Positions 44,088 through 53,046 of a stretch of DNA of 64,000 bases are shown here, piece after piece (position 1 is the first letter of the stretch; every line of letters starts with the position of its first letter). Both the position numbers and the translations under genes were made by a program. The notes below the pieces were generated by a model. The model ran no database searches. It was not told the origin of the DNA and was given only the letters and a program-made list of their open reading frames with translations. Source of the DNA: Ustilago trichophora (lineage: Eukaryota; Basidiomycota; Ustilaginomycetes; Ustilaginales; Ustilaginaceae); contig OOIN01000025.1 in assembly GCA_900323505.1 (NCBI GenBank), forward strand, positions 620,001 through 684,000. Direction: 5' to 3'.

Positions 44088-47030
44088 ATGGTTAAGTGAG
44101 TATTTTTGCATGCAATCGACATCAACATCATCATCATCATCAAAACCCACAACCAGGACCTCCCTCCAAACCTTATATGGACCATTACCAATGGGATCCC
44201 TGTCTGTCGGACATGTCTTGGCGCGATGGTGATATCCATATCCTGATGATCAATCAATCGAAGAATTCTCCGTACTCATGCGTAACACTTTCTTGTCTCC
44301 TCTTGTTCTCCTTGATAGCTTCACCGTCGACGAGATCCGTGGCCTCATGGACAAGCCCACCAACATCCGTAACATGTCGGTTATTGCCCACGTCGACCAC
44401 GGAAAGTCCACCCTTACCGACTCGCTCGTTTCCAAGGCCGGTATTATCGCCGGTGCCAAGGCTGGTGACACCCGTTTCATGGACACCCGTGATGACGAGA
44501 AGGAGCGTGGTATCACCATCAAGTCGACCGCCATCTCCATGTACTTCCCCATGGAGAAGGATGCCCTTGACGCCATCGCCCAGAAGAAGGACGGCAACGA
44601 GTTCTTGATCAACCTCATCGACTCGCCCGGTCACGTCGACTTCTCGTCCGAGGTTACTGCCGCTCTCCGTGTCACTGACGGTGCCCTTGTCGTTGTCGAC
44701 TGTATCGAGGGTGTCTGCGTCCAGACCGAGACCGTCCTCCGACAGGCCCTTACCGAGCGTATCAAGCCCGTCGTCTGCTTGAACAAGGTCGACCGTGCTC
44801 TCCTCGAGCTCCAGGTCGGCAAGGAGGACCTCTACCAGTCCTTCATGCGTACCATCGAGTCCGTCAACGTCGTTATCGCCACCTACAACGACCCCGTCCT
44901 CGGTGAGAGCCAGGTCTACCCCGAGAAGGGTACCGTTGCCTTCGCCTCCGGTCTTCACGGCTGGGCCTTCACCCTCCGCCAGTTCGCCAACCGATACGCC
45001 AAGAAGTTCGGTGTCGACAAGGACAAGATGATGGTCAAGCTCTGGGGCGACAACTACTTCAACCCCAAGACCAAAAAGTGGACCACCAAGGACACTGACG
45101 CCGATGGCAAGCCCCTCGAGCGTGCCTTCAACATGTTCGTCCTCGACCCCATCTTCCGTGTCTTTGACGCCATCATGAACTTTAAGAAGGACGAGATCCC
45201 CAAGATCCTCGAGAAGCTCGACGTCAAGCTCACCCAGGACGAGCAGGACCTCGAGGGCAAGCAGCTCCTCAAGGTCGCCATGCGCAAGTTCCTCCCCGCC
45301 GGTGACGCCCTCCTCGAAATGATTGTCATCCACCTCCCCTCGCCCGTTACCGCCCAGCGCTACCGTGTCGAGACTCTTTACGAGGGTCCCCTTGACGACG
45401 AGTCCGCCATCGGTATCCGTGACTGTGACCCCAAGGGTCCCCTCATGCTTTACGTCTCCAAGATGGTTCCCACCTCGGACAAGGGTCGATTCTACGCCTT
45501 CGGCCGTATCTTCTCCGGTACCGTAAAGTCGGGCCCCAAGATTCGCATCCAGGGTCCCAACTACACCCCCGGTAAGAAGGAGGACCTCTTCGTCAAGTCG
45601 ATCCAGCGTACCGTGCTCATGATGGGTCGTTACGTTGAGCCCATCGAGGACTGCCCCGCCGGTAACATTCTTGGTCTCGTCGGTGTTGACCAGTTCTTGC
45701 TCAAGTCCGGTACCCTTACCAGCTCCGAGACTGCCCACAACCTCAAGGTCATGAAGTTCTCGGTTTCCCCCGTCGTTCAGGTCGCCGTCGAGGTCAAGAA
45801 CGCCAACGACTTGCCCAAGCTTGTCGAGGGTCTGAAGCGTCTCTCCAAGTCCGACCCCTGTGTCCAGGCCTGGATTGCTGAGACCGGTGAGCACATTGTT
45901 GCCGGTGCCGGTGAGCTCCACCTCGAGATCGTCCTCAAGGACCTCGAGGAGGACCACGCCCAGATCCCCCTCAAGATCTCGGACCCCGTCGTCGGTTACC
46001 GTGAGACTGTCCAGGCCGAGTCGTCCATGGTCGCTCTCTCCAAGTCGCAGAACAAGCACAACCGTCTCTTTGTCAAGGCTATGCCCATCGACGAGGAGCT
46101 CTCCAAGCTCATCGAGGCCGGCAAGATGACCCCTCGTGATGACTTCAAGGCTCGTGCCCGTATCCTCGCCGACGAGTACGGATGGGATGTCACTGACGCC
46201 CGTAAGATTTGGTGCTTCGGTCCCGAGACCACCGGCCCCAACCTTCTCGTCGATGTCACCAAGGGTGTCCAGTACCTCAACGAAATCAAGGACTCGTGTG
46301 TCGCCGCCTTCCAGTGGGCTACCAAGGAGGGTGTTGCCGCCGAGGAGCCCATGCGTGGTACCCGCTTCAACATTCTCGATGTTACCCTCCACACCGACGC
46401 CATCCACCGTGGTGGTGGACAGCTGATCCCCACCTGCCGACGTGTCTGCTACGCCGCCGCTCTCCTTGCTCAGCCCGGTATCCAGGAGCCTGTCTACCTC
46501 GTCGAGATCCAGTGCCCCGACTCTGGTCTCGGTGGTATCTACTCGTGCCTCAACAGGCGTCGTGGCCACGTCTTCTCCGAGGAGCCCCGTGTCGGCACTC
46601 CCATGGTTACCGTCAAGGCTTACCTCCCCGTCAACGAGTCCTTCGGTTTCAACGCCGATCTCCGACAGGCCACCTCGGGTCAGGCTTTCCCCCAGTCCGT
46701 CTTCGACCACTGGCAGCTCCTCCCCGGTACTCCCCTCGAGGCCGGTAAGACCCAGGACATTGTCACCGCTATCCGCAAGCGCAAGGGTCTTAAGGAAACC
46801 ATCCCTCCCTTGGACAACTACTATGGTAGCGTATTTGCCCATTTCCGCGCCGTTCTGGCATGTTTAAGAGAGTGTACACGCTTGCTGACATTCTTTCTCT
46901 CTTCTGCTGTTTTCACTGCCTCTTCTTCGACTCGGTACCACAGACAAGCTCGTAAGTACGCCTTTTTTATGCTATACATTGTTTCGCAAGAGACTTACGT
47001 TCCTTTTGTCCCCCCTTCTTTTTACAGTGA
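44088..47030 (+). CDS. EFT1: Translation elongation factor 2 (eEF2)
   Basis: A GTPase that moves tRNAs and mRNA through the ribosome after each peptide bond. CDS is join(44088..44095,44319..46825,46944..46951,47028..47030), 841 residues. Exon 1 is eight bases (MV plus two bases) before a GTGAGT donor, and splicing yields [20 protein letters not shown]. The third exon is again eight bases and completes YYDKL. The TGA stop stands alone at the start of exon 4, after a polypyrimidine tract and ACAG. The G1 motif is AHVDHGKST (about 26-34), and the diphthamide histidine is H699 in DAIHRGGGQ. Codon use is strongly biased (C-ending codons), as expected for a very highly expressed gene. The long antisense frame is a consequence of that bias. 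Confidence 0.97.
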
Positions 47031-47776
47031 ACGACTCAAGCCTCTGGCTGGCTCTCCCGCAGAAGCCTTGTCTTCTCGCGATGTTGTTGAACGAAGTGGC
47101 AGTAATGTCGCTTGCCGTCGTTCGGTCTTCTCCAAAATGTGATTCTTTTCAACGTAGACCTGTTCGCTTGTGCGTGTGTGTGTGTGCCCGTCTTCGTTCC
47201 GTTCCGGTGTCACACAAGCACGGAACGTTGCTCGACTGATATTCAATGTCATGCCAGCTTCTCCGGCTCTTCGCAACAAATCCTTTGGACGATCACCATA
47301 GGGAGCCTTGCTTGCCCCGGTTCTGTTTGTCTTTGGAGTTTCTGCTCTGCGTGCACGTTTGGACAAGGAAGTTTCAGCTACCATGAGCGCAAACCTTTGA
47401 CATATCGGGACAGAGCATCAGGCACTATGTACACGACGAAACAGAACTGAAGTGGAAGTGGAAACGAACTTGGCCGTGAGCTTGAGAAGATCCTGCCACA
47501 ATGAGGCCTGGAGCAAGTGTGGGTTCGCTCGATTGAGATCATAACGGATCCGTGATGGGCCAAATAAAGTCGATGGTCTAACACGTCGCAACAAAATACG
47601 TGATAGCAGCTTTTCTCCCTGACCCGATTCAAAGATTTCTTCCCGCATTCTGCTGTCTGAACCTTGCATCCATCGCCTTCAACCTATCACACAACCATCA
47701 CGCCCGTCGCAATCAGCAGACGTCAAAGTCAAGCAGCACCTTCCCAGCTCAACGAGGGTGCGGATCAACCGCAATC
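47031..47776. other. Intergenic region eEF2 / TMEM115-like gene
   Basis: eEF2 3' UTR and the promoter of the next gene, with a TG run near 47175-47186. No gene recognised. Confidence 0.5.
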
Positions 47777-48919
47777 ATGGCAGTCTTCTCCCTCTCGACT
47801 CTTCTTCAAAACGTTCCACCAGGAACGAGGATCTTGACGGCGGCCCTGTTGGTGTTCACGACTCTGTTGTTTTTTCTGCGTCTTCGCACCGGCCTCGGTT
47901 TTGGAACAGCCAGTGCGGTGCAGTTTCCCTGGCTCGTCATTGTTCCGGGCGCCAGCTTCTGGTATCCATGGACTTTGATCACGGCGAGCTTTTGCGAGTC
48001 GTCCATTCTTGAATTCTTGGTCTCGATCGTGTCTCTCCCTCTAGCAGCAAGGTATCTGGAACGGCAATATGGCGCTGTCGAGCTGATCAAATTTTCGGCT
48101 GTTGTCCTTGTGGGTAGCAACATCATCGCATGGGGCTTGCAGCTTCTCTTGTTCGGAGTCTTTCGCAAGGAGGTGCTGATCTGGGGCATTCAGTTCCATG
48201 GCCTTCAAGCATTGCAGACTGCATTCCTCGTTGCTTTCACACAGCTCATCCCAGAGCACCAAGTTCAAGTTCTCAGCGGCGCTCTCAAGCTCCGAGTCAA
48301 GGATCTCCCGATGCTTTACGTCACGGTCAGCAACATCATGTGCCTCATCGGCTACACCTCGCCTTGGATTTTGATTCAGTTTGGATGGCTCATTTCGTGG
48401 GCCTACCTGCGCTTCTTCAAGGTCAACGAATCCGGTTTCAAGGGTGACCGAAGCGAAGCTTTCGCCTTTGTCAACTGGTTCCCACCTTTCCTTCACAAGC
48501 CTGTCCAGTTCATCTCGACCACGCTCTTCAACTTTTTCGTCAAGATCAAGATCGTTCAACCGTGGACGGGTGGAGACTACGCCGACCTTGAGTCAGCATC
48601 ACTCACCGGACAAGCTCCCCAGCACGGCAGCGCTCGCGCTGAGGCAGAGCGCCGTCGAGCTATGGCCCTCAAAGCGCTCGATCAGCGACTCTCGGCAAAC
48701 AAGGGCTCTGGATCTCGATCGAGTAATCTGCAGCGCAGCGACTCGATCAAGTCATCTGGATCGGCTTCCACACCAAAGGACAGGGCGACGTCGACGACTT
48801 CCGCTGCTGAGGGCGCTTCGGCTGCACATGCTTCCACTTCTTCAGCATCTGCTTCGATTCCCACAGTGGTCTTTGAGGCTCCCCCAGAGGATCTGCCTCT
48901 CGAGAAGGAGTCGAAGTAG
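47777..48919 (+). CDS. TMEM115-like Golgi membrane protein (rhomboid-related, DUF1751)
   Basis: The product is 380 residues from the ATG at 47777; the upstream in-frame extension lacks family features. Six or so hydrophobic helices occupy residues 15-235, including LTAALLVFTTLLFFL, the WYPWTLITASFCE motif, VVLVGSNIIAWGLQLLL and LPMLYVTVSNIMCLIGY. The motif GIQFHGLQALQTAFLVAFTQLIPEH is characteristic of the TMEM115/DUF1751 family, which shares the rhomboid fold but lacks the Ser-His protease dyad and is linked to Golgi retrograde traffic in animals. A basic helix (ERRRAMALKALDQRL) and a Ser/Ala-rich tail form the cytosolic C-terminus. Single exon. Confidence 0.85.
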   Translation: MAVFSLSTLLQNVPPGTRILTAALLVFTTLLFFLRLRTGLGFGTASAVQFPWLVIVPGASFWYPWTLITASFCESSILEFLVSIVSLPLAARYLERQYGAVELIKFSAVVLVGSNIIAWGLQLLLFGVFRKEVLIWGIQFHGLQALQTAFLVAFTQLIPEHQVQVLSGALKLRVKDLPMLYVTVSNIMCLIGYTSPWILIQFGWLISWAYLRFFKVNESGFKGDRSEAFAFVNWFPPFLHKPVQFISTTLFNFFVKIKIVQPWTGGDYADLESASLTGQAPQHGSARAEAERRRAMALKALDQRLSANKGSGSRSSNLQRSDSIKSSGSASTPKDRATSTTSAAEGASAAHASTSSASASIPTVVFEAPPEDLPLEKESK

Positions 48920-49173
48920 GCATCCCATTTTCCGCTGTTCGTCCCGGTGGAAAGCTTGTCAGAAACATCATATGGAAGAATAAAGCACAGATCAGACTAA
49001 GCGAAGCGGAGGATGCATGTGATAGCTAACGGTACTAATCCACTACTCTCACAACCATCTGCTTGTGTGATCGTGACACTTCCGCACAGACAAGGCTCCT
49101 GGCCTTCACACCCGACTGCTACTATCTGACTCGCAAAAGGTACTATGAGCGCATCGCTACTACATGCAATACC

Positions 49174-50619
49174 TTAGCTAGATGTTCTGCCACTTCTGCT
49201 TTGAGCTTCGATGCTGGTTGTGTCGGGCATACACTCCGTCATGTTCACATGTCCTGCCTTGATCACAGCAGCTCGGTCGCTGTATCTTGCCAAATGCGAG
49301 CCAGCCTCACGAATGCACTCGGTCATGTCATAGCCGTGATCGTCGTCCCCTGCCGTGGGGAGCCCAAGGAGGATTGGGATCTTGCCTTTAGCAGAGGGGT
49401 CGAGTTCCTCCACAAAGGGAAAGGTGGCCGAAGAGTTGCCTCTGATCACAAGGCGATGGATGTCCTGGAAAGGGTGATTCTCGTGAACTTTGTGGCTCAA
49501 CGAGACCTCTGCCTGAGGTGCGCGGATGTCAAAAAACAGTTCCAGTGAAGTAGTTTTGTCACCCGTCACCAACCCAGGAAGCGAGGGGCCAATGGTCATG
49601 GGCGGCTGAGGTCTTGTTGCCCAATTTTTTATTTGAATGGCAACATACGAGAGCTTGCTTACCAGAAAAGGCTCGTCTCTGATAGGAGGAGAATCGGATT
49701 CATGTTCATACACAGGGAAAAGGAGGTCCCAACCGCACTGATTGGACACTCCGCGCATAGCGGTGTGGCGCATCCAAAATTTGCCGAGCATGTTTTGGTC
49801 GATGCTTGTGCTGGTTTGGACTTGGTTGTGCAGCTCAGCCGTGTGTTTGAAGTTGACCCACTGGCGTGAGCACCACAGCCAGCATGGGTCATCATAGGCC
49901 TCATGTTGCGGTCCGGTTCTGACAAGACATGCCAGCCATTTGCTCAACTTAATCAGGCCCGTGATGCCTTCATAGTTTGTCCGGCTACGCACCAGCAAAG
50001 GATGCTGACGGTTGGCTGCCAAGTCAGCAGCGATGCTGCAGAGTATGCGCACACCCTCTTCGCCTTGAAGGCCGACGTTGAGTCCAATCGACGAGTGGGC
50101 CGATCCAATCATGTCGATCGCCATTGACCACTTCTCCAAGACACGCTCTCGGGTACCGCAGCGGAATGACCATGTTGCAGCTAAGCTCAGGGGAGGTTCG
50201 CTGGGGATGGTAGTGGTGAGCACGTCGCTGTCCTGATAATAGTCACAAAGGAAGCGTAAATGGTGCAAAACTTGTTCACAGAGGTAAGCAAGCCACAGCT
50301 TGTCCCTAGCTAGGATTGAGTGCTCTAGGGCTACTCGTTGGCTGACCAGGGCGAGGATGTTCTGAAACACTTCCGGGTTGGACTTGAAATCTGCAACAGA
50401 CTTGGAATCTTTAGTGGACTTGGAGTCTTTAACGGACTTGGGATCTTTGACGGATTTGTTATCTTTGTCGCCAGAGATGCTTGTTGGCCATTCCCACATG
50501 AAGGGTTGGACGAGCTTTTGAAAGATGTAGCGTGGTTGGAGGATGTGCTCGGGATGCGTGTAGAGCTGGTCATTCCACAGAGGGCGTCCAATCTTGGTGA
50601 TGAGCTTGTTTACACCTCA
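49174..50619 (-). pseudogene. C-terminal portion of a broken NTPase-nuclease gene (PD-(D/E)XK-like domain)
   Basis: This minus-strand stretch continues the frame of the upstream NTPase after a single TGA (50617-50619). It is open from 50616 to the stop at 49174, about 480 codons with an internal ATG at 50499. It begins with a short region including IGRPLW, then a Lys/Ser/Asp repeat linker (KSVKD-type units near 50395-50465). Further on, a glutamate in GEEGVRIL, an Asp in CGWDLLFPVY and a Q-x-K in YVAIQIKNW are spaced like the E, D and Q-x-K of PD-(D/E)XK restriction-endonuclease folds. Those residues suggest a nuclease related to the C-terminal domains of Crinkler-RHS-type (CR) proteins; this is inference from motif spacing. 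Whether it is translated depends on readthrough or on the internal ATG. Confidence 0.55.
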
Positions 50620-52482
50620 GAGCGTGAAGTTTTTATCGACATTTTGCTTCCGGATGACATCGCTGTCCTCTGGGGTGATGTAGACGTCAAGTGGCATGTC
50701 AACAAATGGCTGAGTCAGGTGTGAGATCTCATTCTTGGTGCAAATGGACAAATCCCTTGCTTCACGTCCAACCATGGGAGCGATACGGCTGTTAGTATCG
50801 ACAATCAGTAGCCAAGTCCGGTCTGGTTTGGCCGCATTCCAAACCCTGCGTATATGAGGCAGCATCCTAGAAAACGACATACACTCGTCAAGAGCGAGGA
50901 AGAAAAAGGTCTCGTCCTTGATTGGTAACGGTACGAGGCTCTTGAGCTGCATGAGCGCTGGGCGGAGGTGTTTGACGAGGGGACTAAGATACTCTCGAGG
51001 TGTTTCACTTGGTGTGTATTTGGCGAGGTACTCTTTAGCTTGGTTGCAGATGCGCTTGAGCATGTCCGCGCGTGTGGTCGGGCCAGCAAGCTTTCCAACA
51101 AAGTCTCTGTGTTGATTAGGGAAACATCGTTTCAAGGCGGCTATAGCGGAGGAAGTGGGGTCAGCAAAGTCCTGGCCCCAAATCTTACTGTGAGGACAGA
51201 TTGGCTGCTGCGGTTGGAGCTCAAGTTGTGCTAGGAATCCGGACTTGACGTGGATTGCTGTGGCAAGGGCATGGATGTCCGAGTTCCAGCACTGAACGAC
51301 TTGATGTGTGTCTTGGGTGGCAGACGACAATGAATTGGTTGGGTTGGTGGCAGCAGCGTGTCCAAGAGACAAAGATAGGGGAGGGCAGCCCAAGATGAGC
51401 ATGATCTGGCTCAAGAGGCTATGTAGCTTGTTACAGTAGGCAGCAAGAAAAGAGACAACGTAGACGTGGACGTGATTCTGCTCGAGGGTGCCCAGCCCAA
51501 GGGGCACGCCATCGGCATCGACGAAGAAATATTTTTTATAGCACTTGTTGAAATAATCGAAAATCTTGGTGTCTTGTGGCGGAAACGAGACTGCCACTTT
51601 TGGCTTGGGGCGCATACAAATCAACATGCTGGGATGGGAAGCGCTGAGTGTGACGCAGAGCTTGGTCTTGCCGAAACCAGAAGATTGGATGATAGGGAGT
51701 ACCTTGGCGTAGTACATGTCTTCTTCCTTGGACAAAGTTGAGGGTGAGGTGGAGCTGGGTGCAGTCAGAGTTGTATTGGAGGTTGCCAAAGGTTGTGCAA
51801 GAGGCAAGGGAGAGGCTGTGGACGTTGGGGCTGGAGGGAGGTCAGCATCTTGCATTTCAACGTCTTCTGATTCTTCTGCTTGGTGGCGGCCAAGTGCAGC
51901 AGCATCTCGATGACGCTTATTACCACTTTTGTGACCCTCGAGGTGTGCCACAAGTAGTTCGACAGCGGGACCCCTGAAAGTGGCGGCGAATGACTGGCGT
52001 ACTTCTGAATCTGCCTTGTCCTTATTGAAGATCTCGGGTTTGTTGTGGCTTGATTCAGAATCGGGCGCATCAAACAGAGCATCGGTAAATACAATCAGCA
52101 GCTTGAGATTGTTGAGTGATTCGAGGTATTCAGAGAAGCCGTCTTTGTGAGATGAGACGAATTTATTGATTCGACATTTGGCCTCATCGATAGTGACAGT
52201 CTTATGGACAATCTTGGATACCAGGGGCGAGTCGAGCTTGGGGTTGTTTTGGATAGATTTGCAAAGACCAGCATAGACTGGCAAAATAGAGATGACTCCG
52301 AGAGTAGGGAGAAGGTCCGGGGTCTTTCTTGACCATCTGCAAAGCACGTACTTGATCAGATTGAGGACAAAGTCGAAATCCGCCTTATCTGTAGAGCTAT
52401 GCCAGTCCTTGAGGTACTGGTAGAAATTGCCGTTATGATCATCGACGGGGTGATCGTGGTCGTGTTTGTCGAGGTGAGACAT
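50617..52482 (-). CDS. P-loop NTPase, N-terminal part of an interrupted CR-like NTPase-nuclease gene
   Basis: ATG at 52482 opens 621 codons ending in a TGA at 50617. The N-terminal ~200 residues are helical and His/Lys/Asp-rich. The Walker A motif QSSGFGKT is at 266-273, followed by strands and helices of a P-loop NTPase. FFFLALDEC at 526-534 is a Walker B with catalytic-type acidic residues, and WLLIVDTNSRIA at 557-568 resembles sensor 1. The pattern QSSG-x-GK-S/T and the following LDE are familiar from NTPases that precede nuclease domains in fungal and oomycete CR proteins, and in families that expand near mobile DNA. Because the reading frame resumes at once after the TGA, the gene looks like a recent nonsense allele, a readthrough gene or a sequence error. 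Confidence 0.72.
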   Translation of the reverse strand: MSHLDKHDHDHPVDDHNGNFYQYLKDWHSSTDKADFDFVLNLIKYVLCRWSRKTPDLLPTLGVISILPVYAGLCKSIQNNPKLDSPLVSKIVHKTVTIDEAKCRINKFVSSHKDGFSEYLESLNNLKLLIVFTDALFDAPDSESSHNKPEIFNKDKADSEVRQSFAATFRGPAVELLVAHLEGHKSGNKRHRDAAALGRHQAEESEDVEMQDADLPPAPTSTASPLPLAQPLATSNTTLTAPSSTSPSTLSKEEDMYYAKVLPIIQSSGFGKTKLCVTLSASHPSMLICMRPKPKVAVSFPPQDTKIFDYFNKCYKKYFFVDADGVPLGLGTLEQNHVHVYVVSFLAAYCNKLHSLLSQIMLILGCPPLSLSLGHAAATNPTNSLSSATQDTHQVVQCWNSDIHALATAIHVKSGFLAQLELQPQQPICPHSKIWGQDFADPTSSAIAALKRCFPNQHRDFVGKLAGPTTRADMLKRICNQAKEYLAKYTPSETPREYLSPLVKHLRPALMQLKSLVPLPIKDETFFFLALDECMSFSRMLPHIRRVWNAAKPDRTWLLIVDTNSRIAPMVGREARDLSICTKNEISHLTQPFVDMPLDVYITPEDSDVIRKQNVDKNFTL

Positions 52483-53046
52483 GACGGATGGTGTCTCACC
52501 ACCTTGGGGCTGTTAAATGCTGTGACATAGGGTAGTGATGACGATGGTGGTGGTGGTGGTGTATGTTGATAGTGAGGAGAAAGGGGAGGATGCGTGCGTG
52601 CGTGCATGCGTGGCGCAGGAAGTCGTCCGAGTTCCGAATTTTTGGGTTGCGAAATCCGAGTCTCCCACAAGCCTAACAAAGGACAAATTATCTAACTCTA
52701 ATCATGAGACGGAGACAGCAAGCGACACGTTGTCGCTGTCGCTGTCGTTGACCCTGTCGTCGCCGGTCTGCTTGCTGTCGTTGTTGCAACCGCCAGAGAG
52801 GACTGTAAACAAGTCCAGGCGAAAGATCTCGCTTTTTTGCAGCTTTCTGCGTAGCAACGTGCCAAGACTGCAATTTGTGTTCGACATTGACAGGATGAGT
52901 GAGATGAGAATGCTTTGAATAGGAGAGAATGGCATACAAGGATATGGGAACGATGCTGAAAGAAAAAACGTGCGTGACAATTGTTTGAGAGGTCAGCCTT
53001 TTGCACGGGCCGAACAGATGAGTTGATGCGGTGCGGGCCGGGAAGC
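52483..53046. other. Intergenic region with short repeats
   Basis: It holds GGT/GTG repeats at about 52542-52562, GTGC repeats near 52593-52607 and GTCGCT hexamers near 52733-52752. It lies between the NTPase 5' end and SPB1 3' end. No gene. Confidence 0.55.

Noticed and set aside
44254..46842. 862-codon minus-strand frame
   Set aside because: Shadow of eEF2 caused by strong C-ending codon bias; composition is Val/Gly/Leu/Asp repeats with no domain.
7967..50619. Genome-wide recoding of TGA as a sense codon
   Set aside because: TSR3, eEF2 and SDHAF1 end at TGA exactly at the expected family C-terminus, so TGA is a normal stop here.
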